This document shows, piece after piece, positions 25,831 through 34,221 of a DNA stretch of 64,000 nucleotides. The translations under genes were made by a program, and so were the position numbers. Each line of letters opens with the position of its first letter. The stretch's first letter is position 1. The DNA lies in the NCBI RefSeq assembly GCF_026241155.1, contig NZ_JAPFGP010000011.1, positions 62,001 to 126,000 of the forward strand, read 5' to 3'. The notes under the pieces are model-generated. The model saw only the letters and a program-made list of their open reading frames with translations, was not told the DNA's origin and did no database searches. Origin of the DNA: Paucibacter sp. PLA-PC-4. GTDB lineage: Bacteria > Pseudomonadota > Gammaproteobacteria > Burkholderiales > Burkholderiaceae_C.

Positions 25831-26813
25831 GCTCCGGCGCAACAGTTGACGGCGTGCTGGTTCAATGGGGCGAGCGCTTGTTCTACCCAGGCAACCGCAT
25901 GGTCAAGGCGCTCCCGCAACCGCGCTTGAATACCCTGGTCCGCCGCCAGGCCGCGGTGATCCGTCGGCGCATCGAGGCCACAGTGATGCGGCGAGCACCG
26001 CAGGTCATTGTCAAGGTCGCCGGTGGCGGGCGCGGCATGGGCGCCATCACAGCCCACCTGCGCTACATCAGCAAGAACGGGCGGCTTGCCTTCGAAGACG
26101 ACCGCGGCGTGGTCCAGCAGGACGAGCAAGCGCTCCACGACCTCGCCCAGCAATGGCGCTTTGGTGGCTCGCTGATCGATGAGATCAGCCCTCGCAGGGA
26201 AGCCTTTAATCTGACACTGTCGATGCCACGCGGAACAGACCCACAGCTTGTCCTGAAGGCCGCACGGGAGTTTGGCCGGATCGAGCTGAAGGACCACTTC
26301 TATGTGATGGTGCTGCACGAGCATCAGGCGAACCCGCATGTGCACCTGACCGTGCGGGCCGAGTCCAAGAGTGGCTTGCGCCTGCATCCTGGGAGGACGG
26401 ACATACACCGCTGGCGCGAGACCTTCGCGCAGCTGCTGCGTAGCCATGGGGTTGAGGCCGAGGCCACTCGCCAGTCCACGAGAGGGGAGGCGCGCCGATC
26501 TGAGCAACTATGGCAACGTAGGGCAAGCGACGCCGGACTGCTGCGCAATGCCCCCGAGCCGATGAAATCTGGCGACGCGTACCAGCGAAACCGAGTCGGG
26601 GCGCTACAGGCCTGGGCTCATATCGTGGCCGCACTCAGAGACTCGGACCAGGCCTGCGACCGCGAGCTGGCGCAGCGCATCAGCAGCTTTATTGTGGAGT
26701 CCACTTTCGCTAAGGAACATGGCCGTCGACCCCAGCGTGAGGCGCCAGCGCCCGTGCGCCCTCTTGAGCCGGTCATCTCCAGAGACCGGCCTGGCCCAGC
26801 GATCGAGCGCTGA
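25827..26813 (+). CDS. relaxase / mobilisation nuclease
   Basis: A 328-residue relaxase of the VirD2/MobP-like superfamily, which nicks oriT and stays bound to the strand during conjugation. The three-histidine metal motif is visible in VLHEHQANPHVHLTV (His164, His171, His173), preceded by the family feature AHLRYISKNGR. Tyrosine candidates for the nick lie near the N-terminus (for example LFYPGNR). The GTG start overlaps the preceding stop, so translation is coupled. It is short compared with relaxases carrying helicase or primase domains, so transfer would rely on helper functions. No other transfer gene is found nearby. Confidence 0.8.
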   Translation: MSSGATVDGVLVQWGERLFYPGNRMVKALPQPRLNTLVRRQAAVIRRRIEATVMRRAPQVIVKVAGGGRGMGAITAHLRYISKNGRLAFEDDRGVVQQDEQALHDLAQQWRFGGSLIDEISPRREAFNLTLSMPRGTDPQLVLKAAREFGRIELKDHFYVMVLHEHQANPHVHLTVRAESKSGLRLHPGRTDIHRWRETFAQLLRSHGVEAEATRQSTRGEARRSEQLWQRRASDAGLLRNAPEPMKSGDAYQRNRVGALQAWAHIVAALRDSDQACDRELAQRISSFIVESTFAKEHGRRPQREAPAPVRPLEPVISRDRPGPAIER

Positions 26814-27214
26814 TCGACAGCGCACTGCTGCATGTTCATGTGAGGGTGCTCGGGCCGATGGCTTGGATTGCCCGGATGCTGCGGATTGGCGCGATGCTGG
26901 CTCGCACAGCGCTTGGGGCGCACTGTGGTCCCCGGGCCAGCTTGAGGTGAGCGAAGTGTGCAGCGCCTTCAACTGCACACTTTGCGGCCCGGTTCTGTGA
27001 CCTTTGAACCGGTAACGGCACGACTTCGCATGCAGTGGCGTGGCTGTTTGCGCATCTCGAGGATGTTGACTCGATTCCTAGAATCTTGAATTGCGCCCTG
27101 CATATCCCGGCATGGCCACCGGGGCGCTGCGGCCAGAACCCTGTTGTGCGACATCGCGACGCGTTCGCGGGCCTGTTGCGCTCGCCTTACCCATGGCGTC
27201 GTCATTGATTTACG
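26814..27214. other. about 400 bp between the mob modules, no gene seen
   Basis: No open frame here has a recognisable product or a good ribosome-binding site. By position it could contain part of a transfer origin, but I see no nick-site motif I can name. Confidence 0.35.
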
Positions 27215-27243
27215 GCGATGGTTTTTTGGCAAAAAGTCATCGC
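27215..27243. promoter_or_regulatory. 29-bp palindrome before mob module 2
   Basis: GCGATG, G, TTTTTT, GGC centre, AAAAA, GT, CATCGC. It matches the element at 25131-25159 in arms, length and distance (35 bp) to the following MobC-like start codon. Confidence 0.65.
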
Positions 27244-27278
27244 GCGCCCAGCACCGAGGCCGGTGCATAGTGACGATC

Positions 27279-27905
27279 ATGGAGACGATCTCCCACGCAA
27301 CTGGCGATGCGCCGTGCCCGACGGATTGGGTCGAGCCCGTAGCCATTTCAGTACCCGGGCATGGCCGGGCGCTGAGTGCTATCGCGCACTCCATGCATGT
27401 GCCGGTATCCACCCTGGTGAGATCGGTCCTCGCCGAACGGTTGCTGGGGCGCTCTATTGGCGGCCAAGTGCAGGCTGTCGCCGGGGGGGCGGCTCGGGCG
27501 CAGGGCAGCTTCAGGAGTTTGAATTTTCGAATGTCTGCCCGCCATGCCGAAGGGTTGACATGCGCAGCTCGGGCGGCCGGGCTGTCTCGCGGGCTCTATC
27601 TTGCGCGGCTGATGGATGGGGAGCTTCCTGTCCCGTTACCCCGTGACCAGCGGGAGAATTGGGTCGCACTTGTGCAGTCCACCGCCATGCTTGCGGTGAT
27701 GTCTAGGGACTTGCAAGCGCTCATGCGGGCCATGCACCAGGCCTCTTTGCCCGACCCGCTCGCCTGCGAAGCCACCATCGCCGAGCTTTCAGAGGCGGTG
27801 CAGCGGCACCTCACCGCAGCCGCGCCTTTGATTTCGGCATCGAAGCCTTCGCAACCCTCAATTGCTGAATGCCTTGCCGGTGGCGCAGCGCAGCTGCTGA
27901 AGTGA
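27279..27905 (+). CDS. MobC-like protein, module 2 (no relaxase partner)
   Basis: A 208-residue paralog of the protein at 25195-25830. Shared stretches include FRMSARHAEGL/VRMPTRHAAEL, ARLMDGELP/ARLIEGVPA and LQALMRAMHQ/LHALMRAMRQ. Expected function is relaxosome assembly or autoregulation through the upstream palindrome. Its stop is again followed by GTGA, but no relaxase frame continues; only a short stretch (about 27925-27950) resembles the start of the relaxase gene. The ATG at 27279 is at the same distance from the palindrome as in module 1. Confidence 0.6.
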   Translation: METISHATGDAPCPTDWVEPVAISVPGHGRALSAIAHSMHVPVSTLVRSVLAERLLGRSIGGQVQAVAGGAARAQGSFRSLNFRMSARHAEGLTCAARAAGLSRGLYLARLMDGELPVPLPRDQRENWVALVQSTAMLAVMSRDLQALMRAMHQASLPDPLACEATIAELSEAVQRHLTAAAPLISASKPSQPSIAECLAGGAAQLLK

Positions 27906-28291
27906 CGGCCAGGCATTGCCTATGACGGCGCGCTGGGGCAATGAGCGCAGCGGCCGCGGTCGCCGGCCAAGTCGACTTGCAAGCCACTGCCAAAGCCTGA
28001 GTTTGCAAAGGCGCCTGCGAGGTCGTCGTGCCGGCACAGCCGGCTTGCCCAGACGTTTCTGTCAGTGATATTCGCCAACGGGTGCACCAGCGCTCAGCTG
28101 GCGGGCAGGGCATTGTTGACAGGCGGTCCTCGTCTTGCTCCTGTGTGACTTGCCAGGCCAAAGCGTTTACGCTCGCGTCGCAGCCATCCCGCCGGGCATG
28201 ACTTGTCGATTTGGCTTGTCGTCGTTCGTCGAGGGATACGGGGTGCCCACTGGCGGGCGCGTCGAGCGGCCAACTCAACAGGAGTGAAGAC
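27906..28291 (+). other. region with possible relaxase 5' remnant
   Basis: GACGGCGCGCTGG...CAATGAGCGC at about 27923-27947 aligns loosely with the relaxase beginning in module 1 (GACGGCGTGCTGGTTCAATGGGGCGAGCGC region, 25848-25877) but carries a stop. The remainder up to the DUF1428 gene has no recognisable gene. Confidence 0.3.
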
Positions 28292-28660
28292 ATGTCCTAC
28301 ATCGACGGTTTCGTGATCGCGGTCCCCACCGCCAACAAGCAGAAGTTCATCGAGCATGCGCGCCAGCTCGACCCGTTGTTCCTCGAACTGGGCGCGATCC
28401 GTGTGATCGAAGGTTGGGGCGATGACGTCCCGGACGGCAAAGTTACCGATTTCCGCCGCGCAGTCCAGGCCACGGCCGAGGAGACGGTTGCCTTTTCGTG
28501 GGTCGAATGGCCGGATAAGGCCACGCGCGACGCAGGCATGAAGAAGATGATGGACGACCCGCGCATGGATCCGTCAACACCCGGCAATTCGCCCATGCCC
28601 TTCGACGGCAAGCGCATGATCTTCGGCGGCTTCGAGCAGGTGGTTGAAGTGAAGGCTTGA
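28292..28660 (+). CDS. DUF1428 family protein (YbaA-like)
   Basis: A 122-residue cytoplasmic protein of the DUF1428 family, a ferredoxin-like fold of unknown function. Typical segments are MSYIDGFVIAVP at the N-terminus, RVIEGWGDDVPDG, FSWVEWPDKATRD and the C-terminal MPFDGKRMIFGGFE. Length is normal for the family. AGGAG precedes the ATG at 28292. It stands alone between the mobilisation genes and a pair of small open frames. Confidence 0.9.
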   Translation: MSYIDGFVIAVPTANKQKFIEHARQLDPLFLELGAIRVIEGWGDDVPDGKVTDFRRAVQATAEETVAFSWVEWPDKATRDAGMKKMMDDPRMDPSTPGNSPMPFDGKRMIFGGFEQVVEVKA

Positions 28661-28967
28661 GCGGTTGGGGGGCGACGCCGAGCCTGGGCAGGCAGCCCCT
28701 CAGGGCGGGCGTCTGGCACGAACTAACGGGCCGCAGGCGGGGTGGCTCCTGGACAGCTTGCAGGGCGCCCGATGAGGTGGCTCTCAGGCGATTCCGGGCA
28801 GCGTTTGAGCGGGTGCCTGGCATCATTTCAATGCAGGCCGGGCAGGATTTCAAACCCATCTCGGGCGACGTCCCATGGCGCTCAACGGCAAGAGAGTGCT
28901 GATGAGACTGTGACGCATCAGAGGTCCCCGTCCGGGTTCGGCGCGGCTGTAGTAGTCACATGCCTCC
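28661..28967. other. about 300 bp, nothing recognised
   Basis: No convincing gene on either strand; open frames here lack family motifs and ribosome-binding sites. Confidence 0.4.
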
Positions 28968-29153
28968 ATGCTCACGCTTCCCAAAAAGTCATCAGCCAAA
29001 GTTCTTGACACCCTGGCCGCTGCTGCAGTTGTTCCCCTTTATCTGCCAGCTATTTCGCGCGCGTTGGGGGCCTTGGATGCGCCAAAGGCTATTGGCGTCG
29101 TGGCCGACCTGTTCAAAAGGGGAGATTCTGGCCGTCAGCGGGGCGCGTCATGA
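28968..29153 (+). CDS. small hypothetical protein, coupled pair gene 1
   Basis: A 61-residue frame, MLTLPKKSSAKVLDTLAAAA then VVPLYLPAISRALG, with a hydrophobic centre and a charged end. Family unknown. What makes it noteworthy is that its TGA overlaps the ATG of the next small frame (ATGA), the arrangement of co-translated pairs. It could also be a chance frame; no clear ribosome-binding site is visible. Confidence 0.3.
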   Translation: MLTLPKKSSAKVLDTLAAAAVVPLYLPAISRALGALDAPKAIGVVADLFKRGDSGRQRGAS

Positions 29154-29320
29154 CCATAGCCGCTGACCTGGTCGCACGAGTTCTCCGGCTTCCCGTGATG
29201 CCTGTGAACGCTGATCTGCAACCGCACTTATTGGTTGGTGAGGCGTCGCATTTGAATTGGTGGACTGATCGCTCCTGGAGCAACAGTTGGCGGCGAGTTG
29301 CCAAACGTCACAGAAACTAG
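29150..29320 (+). CDS. small hypothetical protein, coupled pair gene 2
   Basis: A 56-residue frame beginning MTIAADLVARVLRLP and ending SWRRVAKRHRN, with five tryptophans in the last third. It overlaps the previous frame by ATGA and the stop codon of the convergent hipA by four bases. No family recognised. Confidence 0.3.
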   Translation: MTIAADLVARVLRLPVMPVNADLQPHLLVGEASHLNWWTDRSWSNSWRRVAKRHRN

Positions 29321-30693
29321 GGCTTTATCCTTGCTGCTTCGCCAGTGAGTTGGGTCAGTCGGGACGCCTGTGCGACGACGAAGTCACGGAGTTGGCCTGC
29401 GAAGGCGCGCTCTGCGTCTTCGATGTAGTCGTCTGCCAGGGCCTGCGCCGGTGCGTGTTCCACCGCCAGCTTGGCCAGCCGCGTAGCCTCGCGTTTGAGC
29501 AGGTTTTTGTCGACTCCGCATCGCTGTGCAAAGTCGGCCAGCTGAAATGCCCGCACATCGTTGAGCGAAAACGCATCGCCCCAGGCCATGGCCAACTCAT
29601 GGTTTATGCCTGGGTACTGCACCACACTGACGAGGTCGTACCAAGGCGCCGGATCGAGCCCCTCGCGCCGCACGAAGAATGAGAAGTTCTTTCCGTGAGC
29701 GTCGCTGTTGCCGATCAGAAACTGGAACAAGGCCCATCGCAACAGGGTCATGCGCGCCACGGCCTTGTTGACGGTCTGCTCGACGCGCGCAAACAGCATC
29801 TCGAAACTCACGCCGTCCCGGATATTGCGGACATGCTCGCCGCTCCCAAGATTGCGCTCGTACTTGTAGCTCTCGGGCAGGTCCGATGCTTGGGCCGCGT
29901 CGATGATGTGCAGGCGCTGCACGGTGGGCGCGTTGGCGCCTTGGCCGCCCCCCTGCACGACGACTCGGTCGAAGCGGCGGACGACGAGGACCGGCCTCGG
30001 TGTGCGATAGATGCTGACCTGCGCGACGGGCAGCTTCATGCGCCGAGCCAAGGACATGCAAAAGTGTTCGTTGACGACCAAATGTGGCGTCAGATGACGC
30101 GCAGGGTCGGGCTTGAGGATGTGCGTCGATGCCAACGGCGGCTCGACCAGGAACAGCCGCCCACCGTCGCCCAAAGGGCGGTCCAGGTAGACCATCAACT
30201 TGTCCTGCACGCCCGCGATGGACATGCGGACCTTGCCATCCCAGACGGCCAGGGGCATCTCGTCGCGCTCGGCGATTCGGTGGTCCAGTTCCTCGCGGGC
30301 CACCTCGCGCGGCGGCTTCGCGGCGACGGCGGGCGGCACTTCATCCGAACGCCAGAACCGGAACGCCCCCGTGGTCTCGGTCCCCAGTGCGCTGATGAGC
30401 GCGTAGATATTGGACTTCGATACGCGGTAGGTCGTTGCCGCGATGTCGAGCGCGCGGCCTTCGGGCAGCAAGTTTTCCACGAAGCGCTTCACCGCGCCGA
30501 CGGCATAGCCGGTGGCCGGTGGCTGCAAGGGCAGGGCGGGAGATAGTGGAAACGCCCCGGGGGTTGCGACCCAGTCCGTGTCGTAGACCAGGGACCAGCG
30601 GTCGTTCAAGGGCTCGTAGCCGAGCGTCGCCACCTTCTGGTCATCCGCCCAGAGGTTGAGTGCATGCGGCGCAGGCTCTTTGGCCGAGTTCAT
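29317..30693 (-). CDS. hipA: HipA-type serine/threonine kinase toxin
   Basis: A 458-residue HipA kinase. The prototype phosphorylates glutamyl-tRNA synthetase and triggers growth arrest; targets of relatives vary. Present are the N-terminal subdomain (LGYEPLNDRWSLVYD), the phosphate-binding GVQDKLMVYLD, the catalytic loop GNSDAHGKNFS (Asp near 331) and the metal-binding YDLVSV. The kinase core therefore appears intact. The ATG overlaps the hipB stop (ATGA), giving antitoxin-first co-translation. Longer upstream frames run antisense or out of frame through hipB and are rejected. Confidence 0.9.
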   Translation of the reverse strand: MNSAKEPAPHALNLWADDQKVATLGYEPLNDRWSLVYDTDWVATPGAFPLSPALPLQPPATGYAVGAVKRFVENLLPEGRALDIAATTYRVSKSNIYALISALGTETTGAFRFWRSDEVPPAVAAKPPREVAREELDHRIAERDEMPLAVWDGKVRMSIAGVQDKLMVYLDRPLGDGGRLFLVEPPLASTHILKPDPARHLTPHLVVNEHFCMSLARRMKLPVAQVSIYRTPRPVLVVRRFDRVVVQGGGQGANAPTVQRLHIIDAAQASDLPESYKYERNLGSGEHVRNIRDGVSFEMLFARVEQTVNKAVARMTLLRWALFQFLIGNSDAHGKNFSFFVRREGLDPAPWYDLVSVVQYPGINHELAMAWGDAFSLNDVRAFQLADFAQRCGVDKNLLKREATRLAKLAVEHAPAQALADDYIEDAERAFAGQLRDFVVAQASRLTQLTGEAARIKP

Positions 30694-30989
30694 GTCTGCT
30701 CCGGACGTCCGGTGCCGGCACGCGAGACAGACTGCATCGTCGGATGATCCTTGGGTCCGAGCACGAGTGCGAGCCCAAGGCTGTCCAACACCGTCAGCAG
30801 CTTGTCCAGTCGCACGGAGCCTTTGCCGTTCTCCAGGCGAGAGAGCAGGTCGACGGAGACGCCGCTCAATGAGGCTGCATCGTCGATGCGCAGCAACTGC
30901 GCCCGGCGACGGGCGCGGATAGCCGGGCCTAGGGTGCTGGCGTCGTTGATGCGCACAAGCCCAGGCGAGACGTTGAGGCTGGAAGTCAT
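30690..30989 (-). CDS. hipB: HipB-type antitoxin, Xre family
   Basis: A 99-residue DNA-binding antitoxin with a helix-turn-helix (RRRAQLLRIDDAASLSGVSV, then LLSRLENGKGSVRLDKLL). It should bind HipA and repress the operon. The ATG at 30989 starts MTSSLNVSPG; the frame stays open upstream but that part lies in the promoter. TTTCGGA at 30989-30995 covers the start codon, and three more copies lie upstream in the opposite orientation. Confidence 0.88.
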   Translation of the reverse strand: MTSSLNVSPGLVRINDASTLGPAIRARRRAQLLRIDDAASLSGVSVDLLSRLENGKGSVRLDKLLTVLDSLGLALVLGPKDHPTMQSVSRAGTGRPEQT

Positions 30990-31151
30990 TTCGGAATTCC
31001 CTGGACGACAACCTCCAGTGGATTCTGAAGGCAAGATTTCTTGAACTCCGAAATCATGCCACAACTGCAAATTCACACGGCCTAATTAATTAAATTCCGA
31101 AATATCGTGCATTGTCTACATTTTTTTGGTCCCATAACTTAAAGTCCGAAA
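30989..31151 (-). promoter_or_regulatory. array of TCCGAAA boxes upstream of hipBA
   Basis: TTTCGGA at 30989-30995 and its reverse complement TCCGAAA at 31047-31053, 31096-31102 and 31145-31151. The last three are exactly 49 bp apart. By analogy with HipB operators these are probable repressor sites. The sequence between them is AT-rich for this genome (AATTAATTAAAT) and suits a promoter. Confidence 0.6.
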
Positions 31152-31427
31152 CACTGCCTATCAAGGCATGCCCAAATTGATGAATGCATTGCCGCATGCC
31201 GTTCCGTTTGGCGATCAGTTTGAACAGCACGCTGGTTTCGGCTTGCTCCTCGAGGCCGAGTGATATGTCGTCAAGGATGAGCAAGTCGTACCGACCGCGC
31301 TTGGTCAGCGCCTTGGGTCTTTCTGCACGCAGGGCGCATCGCCACCAATCCAGCAGACATTCGGGTAGCGCTTCAAGGGCAGACTCCGAGACCTGATCGG
31401 CAGAATTTCGTTCGATGTCGATCCAGT
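31090..31427 (-). pseudogene. IstB-like ATPase fragment
   Basis: An open stretch without a proper start encodes ...KRGRYDLLILDDISLG then LEEQAETSVLFKLIAKRNG, close to the Walker B region of IS21-type IstB helper ATPases. The downstream part departs from the family after RNG, and the Walker A region is missing. It is probably a remnant of an IS21-like element. It overlaps the distal TCCGAAA boxes of the hip promoter. Confidence 0.45.
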
Positions 31428-31489
31428 CCTAGCCCCAGCCGACGCGGTAGGCCCGCAGCGGGGGCGCTGAGGCCTGAACCAGCCGATTC

Positions 31490-31927
31490 TCAGGTGTTGG
31501 CGGGCTTCTCGAGAGCGTCTTTGAGCGTGTGTGCCGCCTTGAGGATGGCTGTGCCGCTGCCGGTCAGGACAATTCCAACAAAGCTGATCACCGCGCCAAT
31601 CTTGGCGATCCTGGCCTTGATATCCACGATCTCATCGATGACGGACTTGGCAGCTTTGGACGCCGCATTGATGTGCTCCGCCGAGATCTTGGCCTCGCCC
31701 GTCAACAGCGTGATGGATTGAACCGTCAGATCGGACGCCAGGGAGTTCAGGCTGTTTTGCAGTTGCCCCAACTCATTGGCTGTCGCGAGATCTGTCGCTT
31801 TGGCAATGGGTTCGTTGAGCGAGTTGGACAACTCCAAGAGCCAGGCGTGCGTCGCTGCCAGGCCTTGCTTATCGATCAAATCTCCGGCCTTGGCGGTCGG
31901 GAGTGTGTTGGTTTGTGCTGTCGCCAT
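31490..31927 (-). CDS. helical membrane-associated hypothetical protein
   Basis: A 145-residue protein, almost entirely alpha-helical and rich in Ala, Ser and Leu. One membrane-spanning or amphipathic segment lies near the C-terminus (IGAVISFVGIVLTGSGTAIL). No signal peptide. It lies 14 bp after the lipoprotein gene and is read in the same direction, so the two form an operon. GGAG sits about seven bases before the ATG at 31927. No family recognised; size and helix pattern would fit a small membrane effector or immunity protein, but that is only a guess. Confidence 0.55.
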   Translation of the reverse strand: MATAQTNTLPTAKAGDLIDKQGLAATHAWLLELSNSLNEPIAKATDLATANELGQLQNSLNSLASDLTVQSITLLTGEAKISAEHINAASKAAKSVIDEIVDIKARIAKIGAVISFVGIVLTGSGTAILKAAHTLKDALEKPANT

Positions 31928-31941
31928 GACGCTGCTCCTGC

Positions 31942-32820
31942 TCAAAAGGCGTTCTCGACCGCATCACTGGCTTCGCCGATGCGTTTGCGCAGGTTCTTGA
32001 GCCGCTTCCAGAGGTCTTGGGGCTTTGGTTTGAGCGCATCGCGCTGGAACTCCGGAATGGCTTCGATCCAGGCGTTCAAGGACGCGAGGAGCTGGCCAGC
32101 TACCGATGACGCCGCAAGGCCTTGCCGCTTCTTGATCGCCTCCTGGCTGCGCGTGATCTGGCGCTCCAGCTCCTTGGCTCGGAAAGGCTCCGTGCTGCGC
32201 GCCAAGGGGCTTGTCACGCGGTTCAGGCTCTGTGCGGACATGGTGCTGATCTCTTTGAGGAGTGCGTCGTAACCCAGCGACTTGCCGTCGAAGAACTCGC
32301 GCAGCACCTCTCCAGAGGCCTGCAGATCCGGCCCAACGGCCACCAGGCGTCGAATGCCTTCCTCACGTTTGCGCTGGGCGACGACGTCGGCAAGCACGGA
32401 AATCACCTTGGCAACTGCCCCGACCTTGGCCTCGTTCAAGAGCTTCTCGCCATCCTTGTCCTTGAGCTTGGCGAGCTTGTCTCCGGTGGCGCTGATCGAG
32501 TCGCTCAGGTCAAAGGCCTTGTCTTCGGCCATGGCGCCCAATGTCGTGCCATAAAGCTCCAAGGTATCCAGCGTGACTTTCTGGAACTCGACCAGCGCAG
32601 CTTCTTTGCGCTTGCAGTCCTCGATCGGTTGGTCCGTCGGCGAGCTGGTGACCACGATACGGATCTCAGCCTGCTCCAAGCACATCTTGCTCACCTGCTG
32701 GAGCTCGGTGCGAACGGTCTTGGTGAGCTTGACGGTTCCGGTGCCGAACTCAGAAACGACTTCGAAGTTTGCGCAGCCGCACAGCAGCAGCGCTGCGAGC
32801 AAGGAAATCCAATGCTTCAT
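31942..32820 (-). CDS. putative lipoprotein
   Basis: A 292-residue protein with a lipoprotein signal (LLAALLLCGCANF; lipidated Cys about residue 16) followed by a long helical, charged domain containing KLKDKDGEKLLNEAKVG and ending in KNLRKRIGEASDAVENAF. It should be anchored in the outer or inner membrane facing the periplasm. GGGGAG precedes the ATG at 32820. It is divergent from the patatin gene (262 bp between starts) and co-directional with the small helical protein, so it may belong to the same functional unit as the patatin operon. No family recognised. Confidence 0.65.
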   Translation of the reverse strand: MKHWISLLAALLLCGCANFEVVSEFGTGTVKLTKTVRTELQQVSKMCLEQAEIRIVVTSSPTDQPIEDCKRKEAALVEFQKVTLDTLELYGTTLGAMAEDKAFDLSDSISATGDKLAKLKDKDGEKLLNEAKVGAVAKVISVLADVVAQRKREEGIRRLVAVGPDLQASGEVLREFFDGKSLGYDALLKEISTMSAQSLNRVTSPLARSTEPFRAKELERQITRSQEAIKKRQGLAASSVAGQLLASLNAWIEAIPEFQRDALKPKPQDLWKRLKNLRKRIGEASDAVENAF

Positions 32821-33082
32821 GACACTCCCCTTTTGATTGACTTCTTGCGCTGCATCTTCCTGCCCCGGCAGTAAATTGGCATCCGCACTTCTACGGGAGT
32901 GCTCGCAGAGCCAGGGCAACGGGCGCAGCGTGCTCAGCTTCGGGTGCCGTCGTTGCACCGAGGTCCTCTCCTCAAGGAGTGGTCTTCAAGCTTCGATCAA
33001 CTTGCCAACTCCAGCCGCCATTGCTGTAATGCCCAAGAGCGCACAAGACGCTGGTTATTGAAGACGGCACCGGGGAGGGCTC

Positions 33083-34114
33083 ATGGCAGTGATCATTGAG
33101 GGGCAGTCGCGTCGGATCGGACTGGCCTTGTCAGGTGGGGGCTTCAGAGCAGCTGCCTTTCACCTGGGCATGTTTCGCAAGCTGCACCAGCTCAAGTTGC
33201 TTCAAGCTGTCGACCTGCTGAGCTGCGTGAGTGGCGGCAGCATCGCCGGCGCCACCTTGGCCATCAACTGGAGCCAAGGTCTCGACAGGGCGCTCTCCAT
33301 GTTGGAGACCTACCTCAGCACCAAGTCGATCGCTGTGGGTTCGGTGCTGGGCGGCATCCTAGACCCCTTTGAGAGCCGTCTGGACAAGCTCGCTGAGACT
33401 TATGACCGCGACCTTTTTGGTGGTCAGAAGCTCGAAGCCCTGGAGTCCGGCCCGCGGATCTATCTGAACGCCACCAACTTGGCGACGGGGAATATGTTCT
33501 TCTTCGTCGCCGGCGGCGGCGCACATGCCAAGGCTGAAATGGGCGAGCACGAACTGGGCGTCGTGCAGGCGTCCAATTTCCCCATCAGCCGCGCCGTGGC
33601 GGCCTCGTCGGCATTTCCGCCGGTCTTTGGGCCGCTTCGCCTGGACCCTGACGTCTACCCGCCGGCACAGGCGGTAGGCTATGTGACGCTGACCGATGGT
33701 GGCGTTTACGACAACCTGGGCGTCAATCCCGGACTCCGCGTCGATCACAACAATCTGAGCTACTTGATCACGAGCGATGGTGGCAAGCCCTTTGCCAACA
33801 CGGCCGAGCCCACAGAGTCAGGCGCCGTCGTGCTCAAAGCGGCGCTGGACATCATGATGGAGCAGATCCGCGGCCTGCAGTTCGACCGGATGCAGCACCG
33901 ACACATGGCAGGCAGGGGGCCCAAGCCGCTTTGGTTTTCCATCGACAGCAGGGTCGGTGCAGCTTCAGCCAGTGATGCCACGTTTGCGTCCGCCATCGGT
34001 ACCAATCTGAAGCGGCTCAGCAAGGACGAAATGGAGCTGCTGCAGCGCCATGGCGGCGCCCTCGTCGAGTCCAGGCTCACCCAGTACGCACCGGAACTCC
34101 TGCGGATCGCCTAG
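33083..34114 (+). CDS. patatin-like phospholipase
   Basis: A 343-residue lipid acyl hydrolase of the patatin/RssA type. The oxyanion motif is SGGGFRAAAFH (17-27), the nucleophile is Ser50 in SCVSGGSIAGA, and the catalytic Asp is Asp205 in LTDGGVYDNLG, so the Ser-Asp dyad is complete. Such enzymes cut membrane phospholipids; related proteins are effectors of bacterial anti-phage systems (CapV in CBASS) or secreted toxins. No signal peptide is present. The metalloprotease gene begins 107 bp downstream and the MBL gene overlaps that one, so all three probably form an operon. Confidence 0.85.
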   Translation: MAVIIEGQSRRIGLALSGGGFRAAAFHLGMFRKLHQLKLLQAVDLLSCVSGGSIAGATLAINWSQGLDRALSMLETYLSTKSIAVGSVLGGILDPFESRLDKLAETYDRDLFGGQKLEALESGPRIYLNATNLATGNMFFFVAGGGAHAKAEMGEHELGVVQASNFPISRAVAASSAFPPVFGPLRLDPDVYPPAQAVGYVTLTDGGVYDNLGVNPGLRVDHNNLSYLITSDGGKPFANTAEPTESGAVVLKAALDIMMEQIRGLQFDRMQHRHMAGRGPKPLWFSIDSRVGAASASDATFASAIGTNLKRLSKDEMELLQRHGGALVESRLTQYAPELLRIA

Positions 34115-34221
34115 GGCGCAGCGCCGGTCACTGCCAAGGCAATAGGTGGTTCTTTCAATCCAATTGGCTCGTTGGGCTCCCGCAGTGGCGGGAATGGCAT
34201 GACGGGCCGCGGAGCATGTTG

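Noticed and set aside
28980-28995. Third copy of the mob palindrome (CCCAAAAAGTCATC)
   Set aside because: Only one arm is present and no MobC-like gene follows at the expected distance.
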